The notes beneath the pieces are model-generated. The model made no database searches, had not been told where the DNA came from, and worked only from the letters and a program-made list of their open reading frames with translations. A DNA stretch of 64,000 nucleotides from Paludibacteraceae bacterium (GTDB taxonomy: Bacteria; Bacteroidota; Bacteroidia; Bacteroidales; Paludibacteraceae): contig JAFZNG010000008.1 of NCBI GenBank assembly GCA_017551025.1, positions 92,364-156,363 of the forward strand. Reading direction: 5' to 3'. Position numbers and translations under genes: made by a program. This document shows positions 17,734-26,874 of this stretch, one piece after another; position 1 is the stretch's first letter; each line of letters begins with the position of its first letter.

Positions 17734-19132
17734 ACCTCGTATAGAGGAAGGGGTTGTTGGTGGCGCCGACGAGCAGGGCGATGCTCGTGGCAAGGATTAG
17801 CGTGGAGACCACGATGCGTGTAAGCAGGCGTACTGTCTCGCTGCGGACGCCCTGTTGCAGCCATTTACGGATAGGCAGACAGCAGATGATGGCTACCAGC
17901 CATAGCCAGAGTTTGTTCATCACGAGCGACTGCGTCAGGAAGTCCATACCTCCGCCCGCCGTAAACAATTGGCGGAAGAAGAGCAGCATCTTATCGAAGT
18001 CGTCGAAGTAGAACACACCCCAACCCAGCAAAACGATCAGCAGGCTGTAGATATGCAACAAGGGGTGCAACCAGCGGTATTTCTCCAATTTGACAATCGT
18101 AAATTTCTCCAGCGCCACGATGATACCGAAATACATACCCCAGATCACGAAATTCCAACTGGCACCATGCCATAGACCGGTCAAGAACCATACCACCAGG
18201 ATATTCAGGGCCTGGTGACGACGGTTACCGCCCATAGGGATATAGACATAGTCGCGGAAGAAACTACCGAGCGAGATATGCCAACGGCGCCAGAAATCCG
18301 TAATCGACGTGCAGCAATAGGGATGATCGAAGTTCTCCTTGAAGTGGAATCCCAGACAGCGACCGATACCGATCGCCATTTCGGAATATCCGGAGAAATC
18401 GAAGTATATCTGTAGGGCAAAAGCCATAAGACCGACCGCTGCACCGAGCGTGGTGGTCTGTTCGGAGAGTTGACCGAGGAGTTGGTCACTCACAGCAGCT
18501 ATCTGGTTGGCTATGATCACTTTGCGTCCCAGACCGAGCATGAAGCGATACAGACCTTCCGAGAGGTCGTCGGCCGTCACATGACGATCCTCTATCTCAC
18601 GCGCCACCGTATCGTACCGCACAATAGGTCCGGCTATCAACTGGGGGAACATCGAGATATAGAGCAGCAAGTTGGTGAATCGACGCTGCGCGGGCGACTC
18701 ACGACGATAGACATCGATGAGGTAACTGATCGACTGGAAGGTATAGAACGAGATACCTATCGGTAGAGCGATTTGGGGATTCGGCACCGGCAGGCCGCAT
18801 TGGCTCAGGGTCTCGGCGATGAGGTTGGCGTACTTAAACGTACCGAGGATCAGGATATTACATACCAGTCCGAAGGTCAGTGCCGTTCGGCGCCAACCGC
18901 CGTTGGCATTGTCGATGATGAGTCCGCTCAGGTAGTTCATCACGACGCAACCGATCATCAGCAGTACGTAGAGCGGTTCGCCCCAAGCGTAGAACAACAG
19001 CGAGAAGAAGACCAGCACCATATTACGGCATCGGAATCCCTCAAAGCCCTTGTCCAGCAGACGGGCCAAGAGATAGCTCAGCGCAAAGGCCGGCAGAAAT
19101 CCAAACAGGAAGAACAGGTCAGCGAATACCAT
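17729..19132 (-). CDS. MBOAT family O-acyltransferase (AlgI/DltB-like)
   Basis: The 467-residue protein is polytopic, with about 11 hydrophobic segments. It carries the MBOAT signatures WRRWHISLGSFFRDY (281-295) and GLWHGASWNF with the key His at 322. Proteins of this type move acyl groups from the cytoplasm across the inner membrane for O-acetylation of a surface polysaccharide or teichoic-acid-like polymer. It overlaps the upstream SGNH gene by 14 bases and precedes the DHHW gene, so the three form one acetylation operon. The glycan target is unknown. Confidence 0.92.
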   Translation of the reverse strand: MVFADLFFLFGFLPAFALSYLLARLLDKGFEGFRCRNMVLVFFSLLFYAWGEPLYVLLMIGCVVMNYLSGLIIDNANGGWRRTALTFGLVCNILILGTFKYANLIAETLSQCGLPVPNPQIALPIGISFYTFQSISYLIDVYRRESPAQRRFTNLLLYISMFPQLIAGPIVRYDTVAREIEDRHVTADDLSEGLYRFMLGLGRKVIIANQIAAVSDQLLGQLSEQTTTLGAAVGLMAFALQIYFDFSGYSEMAIGIGRCLGFHFKENFDHPYCCTSITDFWRRWHISLGSFFRDYVYIPMGGNRRHQALNILVVWFLTGLWHGASWNFVIWGMYFGIIVALEKFTIVKLEKYRWLHPLLHIYSLLIVLLGWGVFYFDDFDKMLLFFRQLFTAGGGMDFLTQSLVMNKLWLWLVAIICCLPIRKWLQQGVRSETVRLLTRIVVSTLILATSIALLVGATNNPFLYTRF

Positions 19133-19871
19133 AACGCGTAATGAGTGAAGCTATTTTCTGACCCAGGCGACGCGCCCCGTTCACCGAGGTATGCGTGCCG
19201 TCTTTGGTTTCTACGGTTTCGTTCTCGAGGTGAATAACCGGTGTACCCACCGCCAGTCCGCAACCGTCCAGAATCTCAGCTACCCGGCGTATCTTCTCCT
19301 GCGGCGCCTTGGTAGTAGGCATGGGTGTGATGAGCACGATCTGCGCCATCGGGAAGGCCAGTTGCAGGGTCTCGACCGCATAACGGACCGAGAGCGCCAG
19401 GGAGGTGATTTCCTGAGGTTCTTTCTTGATCAGTTGGTCGGTCGGGATCTCAAAGGCCTCTTCGACCGTCATATCCCATATGCCGGGACGTTTCTGCTCG
19501 AACCACGCATCGTTGGTGCCCGCCATGATGATGATAACATCCGGATCGGACTGCAGATGGAGTTGGGTGGCCTGCAAGAGGCGTACCACTTGGTTGAAGA
19601 GGACGTTTTGCGGACTGAGCACCGCCGTACTGTCGTGCGGCAGACGCAGCGTCTCGCGGGTGTTGGTCCATGTAGCGCCGGAGCGGGCATAGTTGTAACA
19701 CGTGGCGGGTTGCATCTGTTGCATAAACCAGTAGGTCCAACTCTCGGGGTTGGTGCAGCGTACCCCACCGTTCCAGGTGTTGCTATCCCCCAAAAAAGCA
19801 TAACGCACATCACGCGCCATGAGCGTCGTGACGGCCAATATACAGACTAATACAGATAAAATACGTTTCAT
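19119..19871 (-). CDS. secreted SGNH/GDSL hydrolase
   Basis: The 250-residue protein has a signal peptide (MKRILSVLVCILAVTTLMA). It shows the SGNH blocks GDSN with Ser30, GTND (in IIIMAGTNDAW) and the catalytic DGTHTSVNG near the C-terminus. It probably acts in the periplasm as an esterase or acetyltransferase together with the downstream MBOAT and DHHW proteins. The ATG at 19871 gives a proper signal peptide and lies just downstream of a promoter; longer in-frame starts would run through that promoter. It is the first gene of the operon. Confidence 0.88.
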   Translation of the reverse strand: MKRILSVLVCILAVTTLMARDVRYAFLGDSNTWNGGVRCTNPESWTYWFMQQMQPATCYNYARSGATWTNTRETLRLPHDSTAVLSPQNVLFNQVVRLLQATQLHLQSDPDVIIIMAGTNDAWFEQKRPGIWDMTVEEAFEIPTDQLIKKEPQEITSLALSVRYAVETLQLAFPMAQIVLITPMPTTKAPQEKIRRVAEILDGCGLAVGTPVIHLENETVETKDGTHTSVNGARRLGQKIASLITRYGIR

Positions 19872-19891
19872 TGTCGTGCTAAAATCGGGTG

Positions 19892-19923
19892 CAAAAGTAC
19901 TGCTTTTTTTGCATTTATGCAAA
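19892..19923 (-). promoter_or_regulatory. promoter of the O-acetylation operon
   Basis: On the minus strand TTTG, 20 bases and TACTTTTG followed by CACC. The spacer begins CATAAATG, similar to other promoters in the window. Confidence 0.85.
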
Positions 19924-19969
19924 TAAAAGAGAAAAATACGGCAGATAAAACGGAAAATACAACCCCATT

Positions 19970-21040
19970 TTAACAAATCAGACCGCCACCTACCACCAAG
20001 TCGTCCTGGTAGAGCACCAGCGACTGACCGGGTGTGATCCCCCATACGGGTGCTTGGAATTGCAGACGGAGCACGGGATAGTCGGTGCTGTCGACGATGG
20101 CGGGTACGGCCTGGGAGCGGTAGCGTACGCGTGCTAGGACATGCGGATTACGACGGAGCGCTTCGGGATCGATGAGCAGGGCATGGTCGGCGGTAGCGGT
20201 GGTGGCGAGCAGGTCGTCGCGTTCCCCCAGCATGACGCGGTTGTGCGTCGCATCGATAGCGGTCACGAAGCGCGGTGCACCGAGGGCGATGCCGAGCCCT
20301 TTGCGCTGACCGATGGTATAATTCGGGAAGCCCTCGTGCCGGCCCAGCACCTTGCCCGATTGATCGACATAGTCGCCCGGCGTAGTCTGTACGCCTTCGT
20401 CGCGCAGGAAGCGGCGGTAGTCGTTGTCGGGCACGAAGCATATCTCCTGGCTCTCGCGTTTCTTGGCGAGGGTCTCATAGCCGTGTTCGCGGGCTATTTC
20501 GCGTACGCGATCTTTGGTCAGATCACCCAGCGGGAAGAGGGTGCGGCTGAGGTTCTGTTCGCTGAGTCGCCAGAGGAAATAGGTCTGATCCTTGTGCGTA
20601 TCGGCGGCACAGCGCAGGTAGGTATGGCCGTCGCGCTCGGCAATACGGGCGTAATGGCCGGTAGCGATATAGTCGCAGCCCAGTTCGTCTGCCATCTGGA
20701 GCATGCTGCCCCACTTGATATAGGCATTACACAGCACGCAGGGGTTGGGTGTGCGGCCATGGCTGTATTCCGATACGAAGTTGCGGATCACCTGCTCGCG
20801 AAACAAGTCGCGATAGTCCACGATATGATGCGCAAAACCCATCCGCTCGGCGTTATGCTTGGCCTCCATGATGCTCTCTATGGAGCAGCAGCCTTTCTCT
20901 TTGGCCAGGCACGACTCGCGGATGCTGTCAAACGTGCGAAAGGTACAACCTACGAGGTCGTACCCTTGTTCCATGAGCAGCATCGCCGACACGGTCGAGT
21001 CGATACCGCCGGACATGCCTATGAGCACACGCTTGGCCAT
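19970..21040 (-). CDS. mnmA: tRNA-specific 2-thiouridylase MnmA
   Basis: MnmA thiolates uridine-34 of tRNA Lys, Glu and Gln. The 356-residue protein has the PP-loop SGGIDS at 10-15 and the two catalytic cysteines, C101 in NPCVLC and C201 in EICFVPDNDYRRF. The C-terminal barrel ends SLVLYQDDLVVGGG. The ATG overlaps the stop codon of the acyl-CoA ligase gene by one base (TAATG), so the two are translationally coupled. A C43-C44-type cluster (KEKGCCS, about residues 47-53) is also seen in several Bacteroidota homologues. Confidence 0.95.
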   Translation of the reverse strand: MAKRVLIGMSGGIDSTVSAMLLMEQGYDLVGCTFRTFDSIRESCLAKEKGCCSIESIMEAKHNAERMGFAHHIVDYRDLFREQVIRNFVSEYSHGRTPNPCVLCNAYIKWGSMLQMADELGCDYIATGHYARIAERDGHTYLRCAADTHKDQTYFLWRLSEQNLSRTLFPLGDLTKDRVREIAREHGYETLAKKRESQEICFVPDNDYRRFLRDEGVQTTPGDYVDQSGKVLGRHEGFPNYTIGQRKGLGIALGAPRFVTAIDATHNRVMLGERDDLLATTATADHALLIDPEALRRNPHVLARVRYRSQAVPAIVDSTDYPVLRLQFQAPVWGITPGQSLVLYQDDLVVGGGLIC

Positions 21041-22677
21041 TATTTATACAGGAATCGCTTGATCGATTTCTTGGGCGTCTTCTCGAAGGGTTCGTGCTTG
21101 ATCTCGATATCCGATACCTGGGAGTAGCCGGGGATAAGTTTGTTGAGGCGTTGCAGGTTCTCGCGCATCTGCTTTTGGAGTTCCTCCAGGGTCATGCGCT
21201 TAGTGAGCGTCTCGTCGGGGAAGACGAGTGCCACGAGTTTGCCCTCGCGTTCTACCACGAGCGACTCCCCTACTCCGGCCTGGTTGTTGAGCTTATCCTC
21301 GATCTCTTCGGGATAGATATTCTGGCCGGACGCACCGAGGATCATGGTCTTGTTACGTCCCTTGATATAGATATTCTGCTTTTTATCGAGGCATCCCAGG
21401 TCGCCGGTACGCAGCCAGCCGTCCTTAGTGAAGGCTTCGCGGGTAGCTTTCTCGTTCTTATAGTAACCCATCATGACATTCTCGCCATGCACCTGGATCT
21501 CGCCTACGCCGGAATTATTCGGCTTATCGATACGCACCTCCATATTCATCACCGGCACACCGCCCGAACGGGCCTTGAAGTACTTGGGCGGGTTACCGCC
21601 GATCAGCGGTCCGCACTCCGTCATACCGTAACCGATCGACAGTGGGAAATGGATATCCATCAGGCACTTCTCCACGACCGGATTCATCGCCGCACCGCCG
21701 CAGATAAAGTAACGCAGTTTGCCACCGAAGGCGTTCTTGAGCGCATGCTTTACGCGGGCACGGATGATATGTCCCAGGATCGGTGCTTTCCAGCAGGCAC
21801 GGATCAGTTTCTTGGAGAGCATCGGGTCGAGCGATTTCTTATGGATCTTCTCGATTACGAGCGGCACGGTCACCACCAGGTAGGGTTGCACTTCCTGCAT
21901 GGCCTTCAGTAGGATGGAGGGCGTCGGACTCTTGGTAAGGAAATAGATATGCGTACCGCAACAGAGCGGATAGAGGAATTCGCACACCTGGCCGAACATA
22001 TGCGCCAGCGGCAGCATCGACACCAGTCGTTGTCCGGGTTCTACGGGCAGGATCTGCTTACCGATCTCTACGTTGTTGCTCAGGCTGCGTCCGTTGAGCA
22101 TGACGCCCTTGGGGCTACCCGTTGAGCCGGAAGTATAGTTGATGAGGCACATCGTATCCGGATCGGCTTGGAAATGCACATCCTCGGGTTCGATACCCTG
22201 CGGATAGCGTTTACGGAAGGCCTCGTCGATCTCCTTGCCGGAGGGGAAATGGACGCCTTCGGCTTGGTATAGCGGACTGAAGTCCAAGAGCGACACGGCC
22301 GCTTCGAGTTGCGCCATAGGCTGGTGCTGGAGTTCTTTCCATACGTACGGACCGACGAAGAGCAGCTTCGAGTCGGAGTGATCCAGCAGGTGGCTGATAT
22401 CCTCGGCTTTGAAGTCCTGGAGGATACTTACTACGACGGCTTCGTACGACGCGATAGCCAGGTAGGCGACCGCCCAGTTGGCACAGTTACGCCCGGCGAG
22501 CGCGATCTTATCGCCCTTCTGAATACCCAGTTGGCGGAACAGTTCGTGCAGACGCAGCATCTCGCGCGCCAGTTCACCAAAGGTATACCCGTTCTGCTCT
22601 CCGTAATCGGAGATTGCCTGATCGTCCCATTGATGCTTCATCACCTCGTTGAGGTATGTCAAATAATGCTTTTCCAT
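21040..22677 (-). CDS. AMP-binding long-chain acyl-CoA ligase
   Basis: The 545-residue enzyme activates fatty acids to acyl-CoA through an acyl-adenylate. It shows the P-loop YTSGSTGSPKGVML (181-194), the A5 motif GYGMTECGP (349-357), the GWLRTGDLG motif (420-428) and the GRNKTMI core near residue 442. The C-terminal lysine region KTPKKSIKRFLY is present. It has no export signal and is probably a peripheral inner-membrane or cytoplasmic protein. It is transcribed with mnmA from its own promoter. Confidence 0.92.
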   Translation of the reverse strand: MEKHYLTYLNEVMKHQWDDQAISDYGEQNGYTFGELAREMLRLHELFRQLGIQKGDKIALAGRNCANWAVAYLAIASYEAVVVSILQDFKAEDISHLLDHSDSKLLFVGPYVWKELQHQPMAQLEAAVSLLDFSPLYQAEGVHFPSGKEIDEAFRKRYPQGIEPEDVHFQADPDTMCLINYTSGSTGSPKGVMLNGRSLSNNVEIGKQILPVEPGQRLVSMLPLAHMFGQVCEFLYPLCCGTHIYFLTKSPTPSILLKAMQEVQPYLVVTVPLVIEKIHKKSLDPMLSKKLIRACWKAPILGHIIRARVKHALKNAFGGKLRYFICGGAAMNPVVEKCLMDIHFPLSIGYGMTECGPLIGGNPPKYFKARSGGVPVMNMEVRIDKPNNSGVGEIQVHGENVMMGYYKNEKATREAFTKDGWLRTGDLGCLDKKQNIYIKGRNKTMILGASGQNIYPEEIEDKLNNQAGVGESLVVEREGKLVALVFPDETLTKRMTLEELQKQMRENLQRLNKLIPGYSQVSDIEIKHEPFEKTPKKSIKRFLYK

Positions 22678-22700
22678 ATAGTCATCACAAAAATCGGCTG

Positions 22701-22732
22701 CAAAGGTACGAAGAAATTCTCATATATGCAAA
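22701..22732 (-). promoter_or_regulatory. promoter of the acyl-CoA ligase-mnmA operon
   Basis: On the minus strand TTTG, 20 bases (starting CATATATG) and TACCTTTG. It stands back-to-back with the nadK promoter. Confidence 0.88.
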
Positions 22733-22736
22733 TAAA

Positions 22737-22768
22737 TTTGCACAATCAGATTTTTTTTTGTAATTTTG
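22737..22768 (+). promoter_or_regulatory. promoter of the nadK-lgt-fmt operon
   Basis: TTTG at 22737-22740, 20 bases, and TAATTTTG at 22761-22768, about 33 bases before the nadK start. Confidence 0.88.
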
Positions 22769-22800
22769 CAGCGTGAATTAAAATAGCGTATTACGGCCTT

Positions 22801-23673
22801 ATGACAATTGCCCTATTTGGAAATACGATGAAGAGCGAGACGATGCTCGAGGTTTCGCATATTCTCGAATTCATGAAACGCCACAATGTTCGCGTCATGC
22901 TCTCGCAGGAATTGCGCCAGGAGTTGAACATACGTGACATCCCCGCCTTCCCGGACAGTTCGGATAAAAACGAGACAGCTACCGACGAAAACGAGATGAT
23001 CGACTTTGCCGTTTCGGTAGGTGGGGACGGCACGTTCCTGACCACCGCCTCCATCATCGGCGATAGAAACATACCTATCCTGGGTATCAACTGCGGTCAT
23101 CTGGGATTCCTGGCGGACGTGCAGACACGCGACGTAGATCAGATCTTGCGCCAACTCATCGAAGGACAATACACAATAGAGCAACGCTCGCTGCTACAGG
23201 TCAGTTGCAACAAAGAGAACCTCATCATGGCGCCCAATGCCCTGAACGAGATATCGATTCTAAAACAGGGTTTTAGCAGCATGATTGCTATCGAGGTGCA
23301 TGTCAACGGCGAATTGCTCCACAACTACCACGCCGACGGACTGGTCATCTCCACCCCCACCGGCAGTACGGCCTACAACCTATCGATCGGCGGTCCGCTG
23401 ATCGTGCCGCAGTCGCGTGTGCTGGTGCTGTCGCCTATCGCTACGCACAGCCTGACGGTTCGCCCGCTGGTGATTCCCGAAGACTGGAAGATCGACCTGA
23501 AGGTAAGCAGCCGCTACAACAACTACATGATCTCGGTTGACGGACGCAGCCAAATACTCAGCGACGAGGTGCAACTGCATATCGAGCGTGCACCCTATAC
23601 CGTCAAACTCGTGCAAATAGGCGAAAACAGTTTCCTGCAGTCGCTGCGCACCAAACTCAATTGGGGGAAATAG
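22801..23673 (+). CDS. nadK: NAD kinase
   Basis: NAD kinase makes NADP from NAD with ATP. The 290-residue protein has the GGDGTFL motif (74-80), the NE motif in APNALNEISIL (about 144-154) and the conserved TPTGSTAYNLS segment (185-195), followed by the GGP loop. Length and order match the bacterial family. It is the first gene of an operon with lgt, fmt and an HD hydrolase. Confidence 0.96.
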   Translation: MTIALFGNTMKSETMLEVSHILEFMKRHNVRVMLSQELRQELNIRDIPAFPDSSDKNETATDENEMIDFAVSVGGDGTFLTTASIIGDRNIPILGINCGHLGFLADVQTRDVDQILRQLIEGQYTIEQRSLLQVSCNKENLIMAPNALNEISILKQGFSSMIAIEVHVNGELLHNYHADGLVISTPTGSTAYNLSIGGPLIVPQSRVLVLSPIATHSLTVRPLVIPEDWKIDLKVSSRYNNYMISVDGRSQILSDEVQLHIERAPYTVKLVQIGENSFLQSLRTKLNWGK

Positions 23674-23683
23674 TGCTTCGCAC

Positions 23684-23731
23684 GTTAAAACGTTAAACTG
23701 TTAAATTGTTAAACTGTTAAGATGTTAAACG
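23684..23731. repeat. junction octamer repeat, GTTAAACT family (6 units)
   Basis: Six 8-base units (GTTAAAAC, GTTAAACT, GTTAAATT and variants) lie between nadK and lgt. The lgt start codon (23722) falls inside the fifth unit, so the first codons of Lgt are repeat-encoded. A TAGTGCTTCGCACGTTAA mini-hairpin precedes the array. Confidence 0.9.
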
Positions 23732-24636
23732 CTATAATTTGGGATGTAGATCCGGTGCTGTTCCACCTGGGCGGACTGGAAGTTCGTTGGTACGGCCTGC
23801 TATGGGCCATCGGACTATATCTATGCTGGCTCGTCAACGAGCGCATGTACCGCCGCGAGAACTGTCCAGCAGAGTGGGCAGATAAGATGTTTCTGTATAT
23901 GGCACTGGGCGTCATCATCGGTGCACGGTTGGGGCACTGCTGGTTCTATGAGTGGCACCTGACGAACGACCCGATACAGCTCTTCGGATGGACGATTCAG
24001 TACCGCAACCCGTATATCGAGCACCCGCTGGCATTGCTGCGTATCTGGGAAGGAGGACTGAGTAGCCACGGTGGTGCAATCGGATTGATCATCGCCGCCT
24101 TCCTGCTCAACAGAGTGCATTTCAGCAAGTACCCGCAGTTCCGGACCTCGTGGCTCTGGATATTGGACCGTCTCTGTATCGGCGTCTGCATCACGGCCAC
24201 GCTGATTCGTCTGGGCAACCTGATGAACAGCGAGATATACGGCGGCCCGACCAGCCTACCCTGGGGCTTTATCTTCGTGCGTGACGGCCAGACCGAACCG
24301 TGTCACCCGACCCAGATATACGAGATGCTCTACTGCCTCGTAGCCATGGCGGTCACCTGGCCCCTGTATTTCAAGACCGACGCCCGTCGCAGAGAAGGAC
24401 TGCTACTGGGTGTGTTCCTGGAAATCGTCTTTGTGACCCGTTTCCTATTGGAGTTCATCAAGAACGACCAGGAAGCCTTTGAGGCCGGACACGTACTGAA
24501 TATGGGACAGTTGCTCAGCATACCGTTCATCCTACTGGCTACATACCTGATCATACGGGCATATAGACGGCCGCTCTCGCCGGTAGTAGATAAACAGCCG
24601 GAGAGTCTGGACCCTAAATATCGGAAGAAAAGTTGA
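23722..24636 (+). CDS. lgt: prolipoprotein diacylglyceryl transferase
   Basis: Lgt transfers diacylglycerol from phosphatidylglycerol to the lipobox cysteine. The 304-residue polytopic protein carries LEVRWYGLLWAIGLYL near the N-terminus, the conserved SSHGGAIG motif (about residues 114-121) and the signature RLGNLMNSEIYG (about 157-168), followed by HPTQIYE. The start codon lies in an octamer repeat and the stop in a GTTGAGA heptamer repeat. It would process the lipoproteins encoded at 9636 and 60474. Confidence 0.95.
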   Translation: MLNAIIWDVDPVLFHLGGLEVRWYGLLWAIGLYLCWLVNERMYRRENCPAEWADKMFLYMALGVIIGARLGHCWFYEWHLTNDPIQLFGWTIQYRNPYIEHPLALLRIWEGGLSSHGGAIGLIIAAFLLNRVHFSKYPQFRTSWLWILDRLCIGVCITATLIRLGNLMNSEIYGGPTSLPWGFIFVRDGQTEPCHPTQIYEMLYCLVAMAVTWPLYFKTDARRREGLLLGVFLEIVFVTRFLLEFIKNDQEAFEAGHVLNMGQLLSIPFILLATYLIIRAYRRPLSPVVDKQPESLDPKYRKKS

Positions 24637-24652
24637 GAGTTGAGAGTTGAGA
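24632..24652. repeat. junction heptamer repeat, GTTGAGA family (3 units)
   Basis: Three identical GTTGAGA units start inside the last codons of lgt and provide its TGA stop. They match the repeat at 11814-11841. Confidence 0.88.
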
Positions 24653-24675
24653 GAAGTCTTCTAGTTGAAAGTTTT

Positions 24676-25614
24676 ATGACCAAACAAGATCTTAGGATAG
24701 TATATATGGGCACGCCGGAGTTTGCGGTGGCCAGTCTGGATGCCTTGGTACAAGGCGGCTATCAGGTCGTGGCTGTAGTGACGATGCCCGACAAACCTGC
24801 CGGTCGCGGCCACCAACTGCAGTACTCGGACGTAAAGAAATACGCCCTGGAGCACGGTCTGCCCGTGCTGCAGCCCGAACGACTGAAGGACGAAGCGTTT
24901 CTGGAGACGCTGCGCAGTTATCAGGCTGACCTGCAGATCGTAGTCGCCTTCCGCATGCTGCCGGAGGTAGTATGGGCGATGCCGCGTCTGGGCACGTTTA
25001 ACCTGCACGCGAGCCTGCTGCCCCAGTATCGCGGTGCGGCACCCATCAACTGGGCCGTTATCAATGGTGACTCGGAGACCGGCGTGACGACCTTCATGCT
25101 CCGTCACGAGATAGATACGGGAAATATCATCCTACAAGAACGCCTACCGATAGGCCCGGACGAAAACGTAGGCTCGGTGCACGACCGACTGATGGCACTG
25201 GGTGCACCGCTCGTCACGCGCACCGTAGATCGCATCATCGAGAGCGAGAATCAGGGTACACCGCTCGTCACAACCCCGCAACCGGACATCGATGCGTTGC
25301 GTCCGGCACCCAAGATCTTCAAGGAGACCTGCGAGATACGTTTTGCGGACAAGACTGCCGAAGAGGTAAAGAACTTCGTGCGCGGCCTGAGTCCCTACCC
25401 CGCCGCATGGGCCAATTTGGCGGTCAACGGAAAGATTTTCGAAAATACGAAGATCTATGCGGTCGCGGTCTGTGACCGAGACAAACAGCCATCCGGCACA
25501 AAGGGCGAAATCATTGTGCCGTGCAAAGAAGGGGCGGTACGGATCCTTGAATTACAAGTGCCCGGCAAGAAAAGAATGGACGTCCGTTCCTTTCTGAACG
25601 GAATTAAAAATTAA
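24676..25614 (+). CDS. fmt: methionyl-tRNA formyltransferase
   Basis: Fmt formylates initiator Met-tRNA. The 312-residue protein has RIVYMGTPEFAVASL at the N-terminus, the catalytic-region motif FNLHASLLPQYRGAAPINWA (about residues 111-130) and the C-terminal OB-like domain with FVRGLSPYPAAW. The ATG at 24676 (MTKQDLRIVYMGTPEF) is preferred over upstream in-frame starts that lie in or next to the GTTGAGA repeat. The gene ends in an AATTAAA heptamer repeat, which encodes the last Lys-Asn and the stop codon. Confidence 0.95.
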   Translation: MTKQDLRIVYMGTPEFAVASLDALVQGGYQVVAVVTMPDKPAGRGHQLQYSDVKKYALEHGLPVLQPERLKDEAFLETLRSYQADLQIVVAFRMLPEVVWAMPRLGTFNLHASLLPQYRGAAPINWAVINGDSETGVTTFMLRHEIDTGNIILQERLPIGPDENVGSVHDRLMALGAPLVTRTVDRIIESENQGTPLVTTPQPDIDALRPAPKIFKETCEIRFADKTAEEVKNFVRGLSPYPAAWANLAVNGKIFENTKIYAVAVCDRDKQPSGTKGEIIVPCKEGAVRILELQVPGKKRMDVRSFLNGIKN

Positions 25615-25622
25615 AAATTAAA
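25602..25622. repeat. junction heptamer repeat, AATTAAA family (3 units)
   Basis: Three AATTAAA units contain the fmt stop codon and end two bases before the TTG start of the HD-domain gene. Confidence 0.88.
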
Positions 25623-25624
25623 AA

Positions 25625-26173
25625 TTGCTTGATTTTCAAGCCATAATAGATAAGTACTACGGTGACAATCCGGAGCTGAGGGAGGTACTGATGATCCACA
25701 GTCGTCAGGTGGCTGACCGTGCGCTACGGATTGTAGATCGTCATCCGGAGTGGCAGGCAGACAGGCAGTTTATCGAGGAGGCCGCCATGCTGCATGATAT
25801 AGGTATCATCTTCTGCGACGCCCCTAAGATCCACTGTCACGGACCGCATAAGTATATCGAGCACGGCTACCTGGGGGCGGAACTGCTGCGACGGGAGGGG
25901 TTGGAACGTCATGCCCTGGTGGCAGAGCGTCATACCGGTACGGGCATCACGATCGAGCAGGTAGAACGCGAAGAACTGCCTATCCCCGAACGCGACTACT
26001 GTCCGCAATCACTCGAAGAGAAAATCATCTGTTACGCCGATAAATTCTACAGTAAGAGCCACCTCGGTGAGGAGGTAGCTCTCAGCAAAGTCAAAGCCAA
26101 TATATGGCGGTATGGTCACGATGCCATCGTTCGTTGGCAGGAACTCGTCCGTCTCTGCGGCGAGAACCTCTAA
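25625..26173 (+). CDS. HD-domain phosphohydrolase with a TTG start
   Basis: The 182-residue protein has the HD metal-binding pattern, with HSRQVADRAL (about residues 24-33), MLHDIGIIF (about 58-66) and a later YADKFYSKS. This marks a small HD hydrolase acting on a phosphorylated, probably nucleotide, substrate. No ATG precedes the conserved N-terminal LDFQAIIDKYYG, so TTG at 25625 is the likely start. The preceding AATTAAA repeat touches it and may have displaced an ancestral ATG. The next ATG (25691) would remove conserved sequence. It is the last gene of the nadK operon. Confidence 0.82.
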   Translation: MLDFQAIIDKYYGDNPELREVLMIHSRQVADRALRIVDRHPEWQADRQFIEEAAMLHDIGIIFCDAPKIHCHGPHKYIEHGYLGAELLRREGLERHALVAERHTGTGITIEQVEREELPIPERDYCPQSLEEKIICYADKFYSKSHLGEEVALSKVKANIWRYGHDAIVRWQELVRLCGENL

Positions 26174-26871
26174 AAGTGCACTCCCAGACCGGCTTTGACC
26201 AAGGCATCGTAGCCGAAGTTGGTTTCTACATAGCCATATACCGGCCATGAGCCGAAGGCTACACCCAGCGGCGTGATGTTGAAGGCAAACAGGGCCGCCA
26301 TATTATCTTGCGGCGCTTTACTCTTATCGTCATAACGCGTATGCATAATGTGCATGCCAGCACCTACGTCAGCACCCGAATAGAGTTGTACTTTCTCGCG
26401 GTTGAGGTAGGTGAACTGGGTACTGAACACCAGCGAAACGGCATTGTTGGTGGTATAACCGATACGCACGGCATCGGCCTTGCTGCTGCTATTCACCACA
26501 TAGCCGTCCAGCTCCCAGTTGGCTTTCGCACCGATACGACACCAGCGGTTCATCTGGCAGTAGTACTGCAGGCCGTAGTTACCGAAGAAATGCCAGTTGG
26601 TTCCATGCTGCGCAACTGTCGCTACCCATAAGAAGCCCACGGCCAGTTTGCCGATGTAGAACGCACTCACATAGCCCGCACTGAACTGCAAGCTGTGGCG
26701 CTTCTGCATGTAGTATGGCACTTCCTCCATCGCAGCCGTCGGCATCGTATCTACGATCTGTTCCGGCGTGAGGGCAGGCAGCGTCACCGCTGTCAGCGTA
26801 TCCAGCTCCTGTGCCATCACGGCCGTACTACTCAGCACGGCCGCAACTAAAAATAGAAGTATTCTCTTCAT
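26170..26871 (-). CDS. exported outer-membrane-type beta-barrel protein
   Basis: The 233-residue product starts with a signal peptide (MKRILLFLVAAVLSSTAVMA). Alternating hydrophobic and polar stretches rich in Tyr, Phe and Gly follow, and it ends in an aromatic residue (GLGVHF), as outer-membrane barrels do. The segment FGYDALVKAGLGVHF is typical of a terminal strand. It shares its last four bases with the convergent HD gene. It follows secA on the same strand with 11 bases between them and may be transcribed with it. I cannot name a specific family. Confidence 0.7.
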   Translation of the reverse strand: MKRILLFLVAAVLSSTAVMAQELDTLTAVTLPALTPEQIVDTMPTAAMEEVPYYMQKRHSLQFSAGYVSAFYIGKLAVGFLWVATVAQHGTNWHFFGNYGLQYYCQMNRWCRIGAKANWELDGYVVNSSSKADAVRIGYTTNNAVSLVFSTQFTYLNREKVQLYSGADVGAGMHIMHTRYDDKSKAPQDNMAALFAFNITPLGVAFGSWPVYGYVETNFGYDALVKAGLGVHF

Positions 26872-26874
26872 ACC

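Noticed and set aside
19872-20045. Longer start for the SGNH hydrolase
   Set aside because: It would cross the operon promoter, run into the mnmA coding end and destroy the signal peptide.
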